A stretch of DNA of 64,000 bases. It comes from Hydrogenophaga sp. Lineage in GTDB: Bacteria > Pseudomonadota > Gammaproteobacteria > Burkholderiales > Burkholderiaceae_C. Below the pieces are notes generated by a model. The model did not search any database. It saw only the letters and a list, made by a program, of their open reading frames with translations, and was not told where the DNA came from. How positions within the stretch are numbered: position 1 is the first letter of the stretch; every line of letters begins with the position of its first letter. The position numbers were made by a program, and so were the translations under genes. Location of the stretch: the NCBI RefSeq assembly GCF_030373225.1, contig NZ_JAUCZG010000016.1, forward strand, positions 1 to 64,000, read 5' to 3'. This document shows, in pieces, positions 49,777 through 58,206 of this stretch.

Positions 49777-51096
49777 TCAGAGGTAGGCCAGCCAGGTGGA
49801 CAGGCTGGGGAAGGCGGCCAGGATGACCAGCATGACGAGCATCATCAGCACGAAGGGGAAGGTACCGGCAAAGATGTCGCGCACGCTGATGCGCGGATCG
49901 TTCAGCGCCGACTTCACGGTGTAGACCGACACACCGAAGGGTGGCGTGAGCAGCCCGATCTCGACCGCCACCACGGTGATCACGCCGAACCACACCACGT
50001 CCATGCCGAAGGCACGCGCGATGGGCAGCACGATGGGCAACATGATCAGCATGATGGACACCGAGTCGATGATGCAGCCCAGCGCGATCACGATCAGCAC
50101 GTACATGAACAGGAAGCCCCAAGGCCCGAGGCCGAGGTTTGTGATGCCTTCGGTCACGGCCGATGGCATGCCGGTGAGCGCGAGCATGCGGCTGTAGAGC
50201 ATGGCCGCGATGATGAGGAAAAGGACCGACACCGAGACAAAGCCGGTTTCCACGAGCACCTGCCACAGCTTGCGCCAGGTCAGGCGTCCGCGCACCAGCG
50301 CAATCACGAGTGCGCCGGCTGCCCCCACGGCACCCGCCTCGGTGGGCGTGAAGAAGCCGGCGTACAGACCGCCCAGCACCAGCGTGATGAGCAGCAGGAT
50401 GGGCAAGAACTTGATGGCGGCCGACAGTGGCGTTTCATCGATGCCCGCACCCACGCCGGCCAGCGCTTCGGGTGTGCCCACCTTGTGCGGCACCAGCCAC
50501 GCCATGCCCACGATCAGCACGCAGAAGCCCAGCGCGAGCAAAGCCCCGGGAACGATGCCGGCGATGAACATGCGGCCGATGGATTCTTCGGCCAGCACAC
50601 CGTAGATGATCATCAGCAGGCTGGGCGGGATGAGCATGCCCAGCACCGACGAGCCCGCCACCACGCCGACCGAAAACCGCGGCGTGTAGCCGTGGCGGAT
50701 CATCTCGGGCACCGCCACCTTGGTGAACACCGAGGCCGAGGCGATGGAAATGCCGGTGATGGCGGCAAACACCGCGTTCGCCGCCACCGTGGCCAGGCCC
50801 AGGCCGCCGCGAATGCGGCGCATCAGCCACTGGAACACATCGAAGGTGTCACGCCCCACGCCCGACACGCTCACCAGCATGCCCATGAGCACAAACAGCG
50901 GAATGACGCCGAACAGGTAGTCGCGGATCGCATCGTTGGCCGAAGCCGCCACGAAACGGGCCGCCACCTCCGGGCTCTTGATGAGCCACACGCTCACAAA
51001 GGAAGTGGCGATCAGCGCAATGCCGATGTGCATGCCGAAGTAGATGCCGGCCAGCATGCAGACGATGGCGGCGATGCCGATGTGCAGTTCGGTCAT
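49777..51096 (-). CDS. TRAP transporter large permease (DctM type)
   Basis: A 439-residue integral membrane protein with about twelve helices and DctM landmarks such as VVAGSSVLGMLIPPSLLMIIYG and FTPTEAGAVGAAGALV. It forms the Na+-coupled translocation channel for a carboxylate or aromatic acid. The ATG at 51096 overlaps the stop of the small-permease gene by four bases. It is part of the dctP-dctQ-dctM order typical of the family, read leftwards. Confidence 0.94.
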   Translation of the reverse strand: MTELHIGIAAIVCMLAGIYFGMHIGIALIATSFVSVWLIKSPEVAARFVAASANDAIRDYLFGVIPLFVLMGMLVSVSGVGRDTFDVFQWLMRRIRGGLGLATVAANAVFAAITGISIASASVFTKVAVPEMIRHGYTPRFSVGVVAGSSVLGMLIPPSLLMIIYGVLAEESIGRMFIAGIVPGALLALGFCVLIVGMAWLVPHKVGTPEALAGVGAGIDETPLSAAIKFLPILLLITLVLGGLYAGFFTPTEAGAVGAAGALVIALVRGRLTWRKLWQVLVETGFVSVSVLFLIIAAMLYSRMLALTGMPSAVTEGITNLGLGPWGFLFMYVLIVIALGCIIDSVSIMLIMLPIVLPIARAFGMDVVWFGVITVVAVEIGLLTPPFGVSVYTVKSALNDPRISVRDIFAGTFPFVLMMLVMLVILAAFPSLSTWLAYL

Positions 51097-51647
51097 GCCG
51101 CCGCTCCGGCTGCGCGCCAGTCCTCGATCGCCAGCAGGACGTATTGAAGGGCAGCCAGCGCCGCACCGCACAACACCACCAGCCGCATGGGCCAGGTGGG
51201 GAAGGTGAAGATGCCTTCGATGCCCAGGAATTCGTCATTGCCCCAGGCGCGGCTGAGCAGCGGCCAGGTGGCCCAGGCGATCACGCCGCAGGCGAAGAAG
51301 CCCACCACCGAGAACACCGCCCGCAGGCGCTTGCCCGCGCGGGGGCGCTGGAGGATGAAGGGATCGATGAACAGGTCTGCCCGGCTCATGCGGCCGTGGC
51401 GCAGCGTGGCCGGCAGTTGAAGGAACACGATCACCACGATGGACGTGGCCACCAGCTCGGCCACGCCGTCGATGGGCTGGTTGAGCAGGTTGCGCATGAG
51501 CACATCCACCACCATCAACACCATCACCATTCCGATGACGACCGAGCCGAAGGCATTCAGACCGTCGACCAGTCGCCCGAAAGCACTGCCGGGCGCACCG
51601 GCAGTCGGTGGCCCGCCTTCCAGGTCGGTGTTGGCTTCAAAGCTCAT
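51093..51647 (-). CDS. TRAP transporter small permease (DctQ type)
   Basis: A 184-residue protein with four transmembrane helices and the DctQ region LMVVDVLMRNLLNQPIDGVAEL followed by FLQLPATLRHGRMSRADLF. It couples the binding protein to the large permease. The start at 51647 (MSFEANTDLEGG) is chosen. An upstream in-frame extension is arginine-rich and not family-like. It is separated from the binding-protein gene by a hairpin-rich 149-base gap. Confidence 0.87.
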   Translation of the reverse strand: MSFEANTDLEGGPPTAGAPGSAFGRLVDGLNAFGSVVIGMVMVLMVVDVLMRNLLNQPIDGVAELVATSIVVIVFLQLPATLRHGRMSRADLFIDPFILQRPRAGKRLRAVFSVVGFFACGVIAWATWPLLSRAWGNDEFLGIEGIFTFPTWPMRLVVLCGAALAALQYVLLAIEDWRAAGAAA

Positions 51648-51743
51648 GAGATGAACCCGGAAAAGAAAAGGAAGAACACGACAGATACGTCCGAGGCGTG
51701 ATGTCCCACCCAAGGTGACCGCGGGTCCGGCTTCGCCGGCCCC

Positions 51744-51795
51744 AGGTCACACCCCCTCCAGGGGGTGACGCGCAGCAGGCGCGGCGCGGGGGTGG
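51744..51795. repeat. REP-like GC-rich hairpin between dctP-like and dctQ-like genes
   Basis: CACCCCCT (51750-51757) pairs with AGGGGGTG (51760-51767), followed by a GCGC-rich stretch ending in GCGGGGGTGG. It resembles the element after rubrerythrin at 20505-20557. On the minus strand it lies directly after the binding-protein stop, where it could stabilise the dctP mRNA. Confidence 0.5.
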
Positions 51796-51796
51796 C

Positions 51797-52888
51797 TCAA
51801 AGTTCTTTGTCCCAATCGCGCGCGGGTGTCACACCGCGTTTGCGCAGCGCATCCATGTAGGTCTTCACGATCTCCTTGGCAGGGCCTTTGGCCGCGTTCG
51901 TCTTCGCCCATTCGGCCGCCAGGTTCGGCATGGTCTTGACCCACTTGTCGCGCTCGCCCGAACTCATGTTGGTCACGCGCACCGACGGCGTCTGCTTCGC
52001 GCCATTGGTTTCCATGGTCTTGAGCGCGGCCTCGTAGCGCTGCATCAGCGTGGCACCCAGGGCCTTGGAGTATTCCTTGCCCACGTCCTTCACGATCTGC
52101 TGCACCTCGGGCGGCAGACCGGCATAGCTGTCCTTGTTCATCGCCATGCCGCCGATGTAGAGCGCGCCGATGTTCACCGTGGTAATAAAGGGCGCCACCT
52201 CGTAGATCTTGTTGGGCAGGATGCCGGTGGCGATCGAGATCGTGCCCTCGCTGACCCCCGTCTGGATGTCGGTGTAGTAGCTGGTGAGCGAGCCGTCCAC
52301 CGGCACCGCGCCAGAACCCTTGAGCCACAGCCCGATGCTGCCCGGCGCGCTGATCTTGCGGCCCTTGAGGTCGGCGTAGGTGGCGATCGGGTTCTTGGTG
52401 AACAGGTGGTAGGTGTCCACGCCGGTGGCGCCCAGAAACACCATGTTGTTGCGGTCCCATTCCTTCTGCAGGGCGGGCACCTTCTCGTTCATTTCGTTGG
52501 CCACGTCCAGGATGATGCGCACGTCGTCGGTGGTGAACGGCGTCACGGTGCCGAACTGCGAGAGCGGCATCTTGGCGGCCTCCAGGTTGTGGAACACCCA
52601 TCCGATGTCGGTGATGCCCTGCTCCACGCTGGTGAGCGTGGCGTTCATCTTGTAGAGCTGGCCGCCGTAGGCCTCGCGCCATTCGATCTTGTAGCCCTTG
52701 TTGAGCGCGGCCACGCGCTTGTTGACCTCGGGCACGAAGAGCGAACTCATGAGACCGACCCAGGGCAGCGTGGTGGGATGGCTCGAGGCAATGGTCAGCT
52801 TGAAGGTCTGCTGCGCATGGGCGGTGCCCAGGCCGGCGGCGGTGAGCGCGGCCACCAGGGTGGTCGTGAGGAAGGCGCGTTTCATCAT
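51797..52888 (-). CDS. TRAP transporter substrate-binding protein (DctP type)
   Basis: A 363-residue periplasmic receptor. The signal peptide spans residues 1-26 (AAGLGTAHAQQ). The mature part has KLTIASSHP, the substrate-arginine region (KGRKISAPGSIGLWLKGSG) and GALYIGGMAMNKDSYAGLP. It feeds the DctQM permease encoded downstream. AAGGAG eight bases before the ATG supports the start at 52888. It is immediately downstream of the hydroxyquinol dioxygenase gene, so the ligand is probably the aromatic growth substrate or a related acid. Confidence 0.92.
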   Translation of the reverse strand: MMKRAFLTTTLVAALTAAGLGTAHAQQTFKLTIASSHPTTLPWVGLMSSLFVPEVNKRVAALNKGYKIEWREAYGGQLYKMNATLTSVEQGITDIGWVFHNLEAAKMPLSQFGTVTPFTTDDVRIILDVANEMNEKVPALQKEWDRNNMVFLGATGVDTYHLFTKNPIATYADLKGRKISAPGSIGLWLKGSGAVPVDGSLTSYYTDIQTGVSEGTISIATGILPNKIYEVAPFITTVNIGALYIGGMAMNKDSYAGLPPEVQQIVKDVGKEYSKALGATLMQRYEAALKTMETNGAKQTPSVRVTNMSSGERDKWVKTMPNLAAEWAKTNAAKGPAKEIVKTYMDALRKRGVTPARDWDKEL

Positions 52889-52926
52889 GGTCTTGTCTCC
52901 TTGTGGTGGGGCGGGAACGAAAAAAC

Positions 52927-53757
52927 TCAGCGGACCGGATTGAGCACGAAATCGAACTCGACGAGATGGCTGCCGTCGGCCTGGGGCAACCAGTCGGCAA
53001 TGAGCGACTGGCGCACGCCGAACACCGCATCGGAGTCCAGGTACTGATCGCCGTTGCGAAACACATGGGTGATCAGGGTCTGGTAGCCCGGGGCCTTGAT
53101 CAGGAAGTGCAGGTGAGCCGGGCGCCACGGGTGGCGTTTGGTGGCCTTGAGCAGGTCGCCCACCGGGCCGTCCTCGGGTATCGGATAGGCCTCGGCCAGG
53201 ATCGAGGTGAAGTGGTATCGGCCCTGCGCGTCGGCCTGCAGCACGGCGCGCGCCTGCGCATGCTCGCAGTCGGTTCGCTGCACGTCGTACTTGCCCTCGG
53301 CATCGGCCTGCCAGACCTCGATGTGCGCCTGCGCCACGGGCGCACCGTCCAGGCCGCGCACCGTGCCGCGAACCTTGCAAGGCGTGCCCTTCGCACCCTG
53401 TGCCACGTCGCCGCCGAGCTCGACGTGCGGCGCGCCTTCGACGTGGAAAGGACCGAACACCGTGGCCTCGGTGCAGCCCTGCGGCTTGTCGTTGTTCATC
53501 GCCACGGTGAGCATCGACAGGCCGAGCGTGTCCGACAGCAGGATGAACTCCTGGCGCTTGTCGTCGCACTTCTGGCCGGTGGCGGTGAGGAATTCAATGC
53601 CCTGCATCCACTCGGCCTCGGTCAGCTTCACTTCGCGCGCGAATGCGTGCAGGTGCTGCACCAGGCTGGTCATGATTTCTTTCAGACGCGGATCGGGCGT
53701 CTGCGCGAAGCGCGCGATCACCGCCTGCGTGATGTTGTACTGGTCGAGGTTTCGCAC
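52927..53757 (-). CDS. Hydroxyquinol 1,2-dioxygenase (intradiol)
   Basis: Cleaves hydroxyquinol (1,2,4-trihydroxybenzene) to maleylacetate using non-haem Fe(III). The 276-residue product carries the N-terminal helical linker domain (NITQAVIARFAQTPDPRLKE). The iron ligands are Tyr157, Tyr191 in YPIPEDGPVG, and His215 and His217 in PAHLHF, the spacing of characterised hydroxyquinol dioxygenases. The GTG start at 53757 is set by AGGAG seven bases upstream. A maleylacetate reductase gene in the same cluster makes hydroxyquinol the likely substrate rather than catechol. It is divergent from a LysR regulator. Confidence 0.88.
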   Translation of the reverse strand: MRNLDQYNITQAVIARFAQTPDPRLKEIMTSLVQHLHAFAREVKLTEAEWMQGIEFLTATGQKCDDKRQEFILLSDTLGLSMLTVAMNNDKPQGCTEATVFGPFHVEGAPHVELGGDVAQGAKGTPCKVRGTVRGLDGAPVAQAHIEVWQADAEGKYDVQRTDCEHAQARAVLQADAQGRYHFTSILAEAYPIPEDGPVGDLLKATKRHPWRPAHLHFLIKAPGYQTLITHVFRNGDQYLDSDAVFGVRQSLIADWLPQADGSHLVEFDFVLNPVR

Positions 53758-53840
53758 GGCCTGTCTCCTGCTGGTTCTTCCTGCGGGGTTTTCTCTGTAG
53801 GCCTGCACTGTAGAAGCTGCGCACAATCCCATCCAGTGCG

Positions 53841-53873
53841 GCGCTGCAAATGACTTTTCCGCGCGCTGCAAAT
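53841..53873. promoter_or_regulatory. Direct repeat in the dioxygenase/LysR intergenic region
   Basis: GCGCTGCAAAT occurs at 53841-53851 and again at 53863-53873, a spacing of 22 bases or about two helical turns. The second copy ends 11 bases before the LysR start, so it is well placed for autoregulation and for control of the divergent dioxygenase gene. A related GCGCTGCGCAAAT is at 56844. Confidence 0.5.
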
Positions 53874-53884
53874 ACGGGGTGAAC

Positions 53885-54814
53885 ATGGATCGCTGGACCG
53901 AAATGGAGTTGTTTGTGCACGTGGCCGAGAGCGGCAGCCTCAGCCGTGCGGCGGAGTTGATGAACATCTCCAACGCCAGCGCGAGCCGGCAGCTCGCCGC
54001 ACTCGAGGAGCGCCTGGGCGTGCGCCTGGTTGAACGCAACACCCGCCGGCTCTATCTCACCGACACCGGCCAGCAGTTCTTTCAACGCGCACGCAGCATC
54101 CTGGCCGACCTGCGCGACGCCGAATCCACCGTGAACGCGGCCGCGCTCAACCCCACCGGCACGCTGCGCATCAGCGCCTCGCTCTCGTTCTCGCTGCACC
54201 ACATTGCGCCGCTGCTGCGCGAATACACCGAGCGCTACCCCAACGTGACCGTGCACGTGGAAGCCGCGAACCGCTACCTGGACATCATCGACAACAACAT
54301 CGACGTGGCGATCCGCAACCGGGAGGTCGAGCCCGACAGCAACATCACGATCCGCCGCCTGGCCGAGACGCGCCGGGTGCTCACCGCCTCGCCGCGGTAC
54401 CTGGCCAGACACGGTTTCCCAGCCACCCTGGACGAGCTTCAGAAGCACCACATGCTCATCTACGTGCACGCCAACAATCCCTACGAGCTGCGCTTCACCC
54501 GCGGCGGTGAAAGCCGGACGGTGGCGGTGAAGGCGCTGCTCGAATCCAACGACGGGCAGATCCTGCGCGCCGCTGCACTCGACGGCCTGGGCATCCTGGT
54601 GCAGCCCAGCTACATCGTCTACGACGACATCGTGGCCGGGCGCCTGGTGCCGGTGCTCGACGACTGGGACCTGCCCCGCATCACGGTGAACCTGGCCTAT
54701 CCGAGCCGCAAGCACCTGAGCGCCAAGGTGCGCACCTTCATCGACTTCATGGCCGAGCACTTCGTGAAGATGGGCTACGAGCGCAAATGGACGGGGCGCT
54801 TCACGGTGTACTGA
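53885..54814 (+). CDS. LysR-type transcriptional regulator
   Basis: A 309-residue LTTR. The N-terminal winged helix reads MELFVHVAESGSLSRAAELMNISNASASRQLAALEE (residues 6 onward). The remaining part is the effector-binding domain with two Rossmann-like lobes (about 90-300). It is divergent from the hydroxyquinol dioxygenase and likely activates the island in response to a pathway intermediate. Start at 53885 (ATG); a GTG two codons upstream is an alternative. It groups by sequence feel with the short-linker LTTRs (CrgA-like), which is only an impression. Confidence 0.9.
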   Translation: MDRWTEMELFVHVAESGSLSRAAELMNISNASASRQLAALEERLGVRLVERNTRRLYLTDTGQQFFQRARSILADLRDAESTVNAAALNPTGTLRISASLSFSLHHIAPLLREYTERYPNVTVHVEAANRYLDIIDNNIDVAIRNREVEPDSNITIRRLAETRRVLTASPRYLARHGFPATLDELQKHHMLIYVHANNPYELRFTRGGESRTVAVKALLESNDGQILRAAALDGLGILVQPSYIVYDDIVAGRLVPVLDDWDLPRITVNLAYPSRKHLSAKVRTFIDFMAEHFVKMGYERKWTGRFTVY

Positions 54815-54829
54815 AGGCCGGGTCCGGTA

Positions 54830-55888
54830 TCAGCCCGGTCGTTTTCCTTCAAACGCGTCCTGCAGCAAGCGCCGTATCGGGCCCGCCTCCAGTGCCCGAG
54901 GGTTCGGGTACTGGTTGCCCATCGCGATGTCGCAAGCCCGGTCCAGATCGGCTTCCTTCATGCCGATGTCCTTGAGCGCCACCGGCGCGCCGTTGTCCCG
55001 GGCCAGATCAAACACCGCCTGCGCGGCGCTGGCGCCGCCGAGCGCCGTGGCGATGCGCGCCATGGCCTCGGGCACGGCAGCGGCGTTGTACGCCAGCGCA
55101 TGCGGCAGCACGATGGTGTGGGTTTCGGCGTGGGGCAGGTTGAAACTGCCGCCCAGGGTGTGGCAGAGCTTGTGGTGCAGTGCCATGCCCACCGCACCCA
55201 GCACGGCGCCGCAGAGCCAGGCGCCGTAGAGCGCATCGGATCGGGCCGCCACATCGCCGGGGTGGGCCCGGATCCGCGGCAGCGCTCGACCCAGGGCCGC
55301 CATGCCTTCCTGCGCCATCAGGCTGATGACCGGGTTGGCGTCGACCGCGTACAGCCCCTCGGCTGCGTGGGCGATGGCGTTGATGCCGCTGGTCACGCTC
55401 AGGGCCACCGGCAGGCCCAGGCTGAGTTCCGGGTCGTAGATCACGGTGCGGGGCAGCACACGGATGTCCTTCCCGGTTTTCTTCAGGCCGGCTTCGGTGA
55501 TGCCGTAGATCGGTGTCATCTCCGAGCCGGCGTAGGTGGTGGGAATGGCCAGGATGGGCAGGCCCGAGTCGAGTGCGATGGCCTTGCCCAGGCCGGTGGT
55601 GGAGCCGCCCCCGATGGCCACGGCACAGTCGGCACCGAGTTCCCGGGCCACCTCGCGCGCTTCGCGCGCGGTCTCGATCGGCACATGCATGACGGCGCGG
55701 TCGAACACACCCGCCGCACGGTCGCCCAGCAGGGCCACCACCCGCTCGGCCATGCCACGCTGCTCGGGCGTGCACAACACCAGCGCACGGTGCGCGCCCA
55801 TGACGTCGATCTCGCGCGGCAGTTCGGCCAGCGAACCGGCGCCGAACACCACGCGTGAAGGCAGGCTCTGGTAGGTGAAGCGTTTCAT
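54830..55888 (-). CDS. Maleylacetate reductase
   Basis: NAD(P)H-dependent reduction of maleylacetate to 3-oxoadipate. The 352-residue iron-containing alcohol dehydrogenase-type protein has the nucleotide loop GGGSTTGLGKAIAL, the conserved IPTTYAGSEMT and the metal-region histidines of HHKLCHTLGGSFNLPHAETH, as in MacA/TftE/ChqA. It is convergent with the LysR gene and overlaps the upstream dehydrogenase-like gene by four bases (ATGA). It links the dioxygenase product to the 3-oxoadipate genes further on. Confidence 0.93.
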   Translation of the reverse strand: MKRFTYQSLPSRVVFGAGSLAELPREIDVMGAHRALVLCTPEQRGMAERVVALLGDRAAGVFDRAVMHVPIETAREAREVARELGADCAVAIGGGSTTGLGKAIALDSGLPILAIPTTYAGSEMTPIYGITEAGLKKTGKDIRVLPRTVIYDPELSLGLPVALSVTSGINAIAHAAEGLYAVDANPVISLMAQEGMAALGRALPRIRAHPGDVAARSDALYGAWLCGAVLGAVGMALHHKLCHTLGGSFNLPHAETHTIVLPHALAYNAAAVPEAMARIATALGGASAAQAVFDLARDNGAPVALKDIGMKEADLDRACDIAMGNQYPNPRALEAGPIRRLLQDAFEGKRPG

Positions 55889-56754
55889 GTGGACAACCCC
55901 GCACTGCGTTCGACCACCTTGATGATGGCGGCGTAATCGGCTCCGGCGTCACCGTGGGCACGCGCGGCGTCCATCAGCTGGCGCGTCATGGCGGTTTGCG
56001 GCAGAGGCACCTGGTGGTCGCTGGCGGCACCCAGGATGAGATCGAGGTCCTTGACCATCTGGTTCACGGTGAAGGTGGCGGAAAAATCGCGCTCGGACAA
56101 CTGCGCCGACCTGGCCTTGAGAATGGGCGAGGCCACTGCGCTGGCGCCCATCACGCGCCACATGTCGTGCCAGTCGAGCCCGCCCTTGCGGCCCAGCGTG
56201 AGCGCCTCGCCCAGCATGGCGCTGGTCTGCGCGATCATCAGGTTGATCACCAGCTTCATCAGGCGCGCCTGCTCGGCTTCGCCCAGGTAAAACTGGTTGG
56301 GTCCCCAGCATTGCAGCAGCGGCAGCACGCGGTCGTAGGTGGTGCGAGGACCCGAGGCCAGCACGGTGAGCTGCGCGGCTTGCGCCATCTGGTTGTTGCC
56401 CGACACGGTGGTGCGCAGGTGCTCGACACCGGCTGCGGCGCAGATCTGCGCGGCTTGCGCCGACGCGGTGGGCGACACGGTGCTGGTGTCGACCCAGAAC
56501 GAGCCCGGTTGCGCGTGGGTGGCGACCTGAACCGCCACCTCAAGCAGGGCAGCGTCGTGCGGCAAGGAAGAGAAGACGCCGTCGGCCTGCTGCAGCGCCC
56601 TGCTGAGGTCGGGCGCCACGGCGAGCCCGAGCCCGGTGGCGACCGCCACCCTGGCCGGGTCGAGGTCGCTCACGCCGAGTTCTGCGCCGCCAGCGCGCAG
56701 GTGCAGGGCCATGGGCAGGCCCATCTTGCCCACGCCGATGAAATGCAGTTGCAT
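55885..56754 (-). CDS. 3-hydroxyisobutyrate dehydrogenase-like NAD(P)-binding protein
   Basis: A 289-residue beta-hydroxyacid dehydrogenase. The N-terminal Rossmann motif is FIGVGKMGLPMA, the substrate segment reads TVSGNN (active members have SGG), and the catalytic lysine lies in RLMKLVINLMIAQ. The C-terminal helical domain is complete. The Gly-Gly to Asn-Asn change in the substrate loop suggests a changed substrate. It is translationally coupled with maleylacetate reductase. Its role in the pathway is unclear; perhaps it reduces a branched or semialdehyde intermediate. Confidence 0.82.
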   Translation of the reverse strand: MQLHFIGVGKMGLPMALHLRAGGAELGVSDLDPARVAVATGLGLAVAPDLSRALQQADGVFSSLPHDAALLEVAVQVATHAQPGSFWVDTSTVSPTASAQAAQICAAAGVEHLRTTVSGNNQMAQAAQLTVLASGPRTTYDRVLPLLQCWGPNQFYLGEAEQARLMKLVINLMIAQTSAMLGEALTLGRKGGLDWHDMWRVMGASAVASPILKARSAQLSERDFSATFTVNQMVKDLDLILGAASDHQVPLPQTAMTRQLMDAARAHGDAGADYAAIIKVVERSAGLST

Positions 56755-56847
56755 GGAAAGTCTCCGGGTCGCGGGTGTCGCTTGAACCTGCGCACTCCAG
56801 CGTCTCGCTCAGTGTCGCGTTGCGCTCGGCACACTTCAACCGGCGCT

Positions 56848-56866
56848 GCGCAAATCAGTTTTGCGC
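56848..56866. promoter_or_regulatory. Perfect 7-bp palindrome upstream of the dehydrogenase/maleylacetate reductase genes
   Basis: GCGCAAA-TCAGT-TTTGCGC, 94-112 bases upstream of the ATG at 56754, inside the short gap after the thiolase gene. The adjacent GCGCTGCGCAAAT resembles the repeat GCGCTGCAAAT at 53841 and 53863. It is a candidate site for the island's LysR protein. Confidence 0.5.
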
Positions 56867-56885
56867 GGGCCGAAAAACGGGCGCC

Positions 56886-58088
56886 TCAGACGCGTTCGAT
56901 CACCAGCGCAATGCCCTGCCCGACGCCGATGCACATGGTGCACAGCGCGTAGCGACCGCCCGTGGCGTGCAGGCGGTTCACCGCCGTGGTGGCCAGGCGC
57001 GCGCCGCTGGCGCCCAGCGGGTGGCCCAGCGCAATCGCACCGCCCCAGGCGTTCACGCGCTCGTCGTCGTCCTGCAGGCCGAGCATGCGCAGCACCGCCA
57101 GGCCTTGTGCGGCGAAGGCTTCGTTGAGTTCGATCACGTCCATCTGCGCCAGCGACAGGCCGGTGAGCGCCAGCACCTTCTGCGTGGCCGGTGCCGGGCC
57201 GATGCCCATGATGCGCGGCGCCACGCCCACGGTGGCCATGCCGACCACGCGCGCGCGCGGCGTGAGGCCGCTCTTCTTCGCGCTGGCTTCATCGGCCAGC
57301 AGCAGGGCACAGGCACCGTCGTTCACGCCGCTGGCGTTGCCGGCGGTCACGCTGCCGTCGGGCCGCACCACGCCCTTGAGTTTCGCAAGCGACTCCAGGG
57401 TGGTGGCGCGCGGGTGCTCGTCGTGCTCCACCACCAGGGCGTCGCCCTTCTTCTGCGGAATCGTCACCGCCACGATCTCGCGCGCGAGGTGTCCGGCCTT
57501 CTGCGCGGCCACGGCCCTGGTCTGGCTGGCCAGGGCCATGCGGTCCTGCGCCTCGCGCTCGATCTTGAATTCGGTCGCCACGTTCTCGGCGGTCTCGGGC
57601 ATGGAGTCCACGCCGTACTTCTCCTTCATCAGCTTGTTGACGAAGCGCCAGCCGATGGTGGTATCAAACACCGCGTTGTTGCGGCCGAAGGCGGTTTCCG
57701 ACTTCGGCATCACGAAGGGCGCCCGGCTCATGCTCTCCACACCGCCGGCGATCATGAGACCGGCCTCGCCCGCACGAATGGCGCGCGCCGCGGTGCCCAG
57801 CGCGTCAAGGCCCGAGCCGCAGAGGCGGTTGATGGTGGCGCCGGGCACTTCCAGCGGCAGGCCGGCGAGCAGGCTGGCCATGTGCGCCACGTTGCGGTTG
57901 TCTTCGCCGGCCTGGTTGGCGCAGCCAAAGATCACGTCGGTGATGGCGGCCCAGTCCACGCCCGGGTTGCGCTGCATCAGCGCGCGCAGCGGGATGGCGC
58001 CGAGGTCGTCGGTGCGCACGCTGGAGAGTGCACCGCCGTAGCGGCCGATGGGAGTGCGGATGGCGTCGCAGATGAAAGCTTGGGTCAT
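56886..58088 (-). CDS. pcaF: 3-oxoadipyl-CoA thiolase
   Basis: Cleaves 3-oxoadipyl-CoA to succinyl-CoA and acetyl-CoA. The 400-residue thiolase has Cys90 in NRLCGSGLDA, the GHPLG histidine near 356 and the second cysteine in CIGVGQG near 386. The segment FGCANQAGEDNRNVAHMA is typical of PcaF/PaaJ and separates it from acetyl-CoA acetyltransferases. Genes for the CoA-transferase lie upstream, separated by a repeat-filled gap of 118 bases. Confidence 0.94.
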   Translation of the reverse strand: MTQAFICDAIRTPIGRYGGALSSVRTDDLGAIPLRALMQRNPGVDWAAITDVIFGCANQAGEDNRNVAHMASLLAGLPLEVPGATINRLCGSGLDALGTAARAIRAGEAGLMIAGGVESMSRAPFVMPKSETAFGRNNAVFDTTIGWRFVNKLMKEKYGVDSMPETAENVATEFKIEREAQDRMALASQTRAVAAQKAGHLAREIVAVTIPQKKGDALVVEHDEHPRATTLESLAKLKGVVRPDGSVTAGNASGVNDGACALLLADEASAKKSGLTPRARVVGMATVGVAPRIMGIGPAPATQKVLALTGLSLAQMDVIELNEAFAAQGLAVLRMLGLQDDDERVNAWGGAIALGHPLGASGARLATTAVNRLHATGGRYALCTMCIGVGQGIALVIERV

Positions 58089-58107
58089 GGCAGGGTCTTC
58101 AAAAACA

Positions 58108-58182
58108 CCGTTTGCCCTGAGCTTGTCGAAGGGCTCTTGCGGTGTGGGTTGGCGGGGGCTTCGACAGGCTCAGCCCGAACGG
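58108..58182. repeat. Inverted pair of dispersed CTTCGACAGGCTCAG repeats
   Basis: CCGTTTGCCCTGAGCTTGTC... (58108-58134) and, in reverse, GGGGCTTCGACAGGCTCAGC... (58155-58182). The two arms can form a cruciform or long hairpin. This family is widespread between genes of proteobacteria; a half copy lies at 11341. It separates pcaF from the CoA-transferase genes and might act as a terminator. Confidence 0.75.
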
Positions 58183-58206
58183 ACATTTTGCTGGGTCCAG
58201 ACAGAC

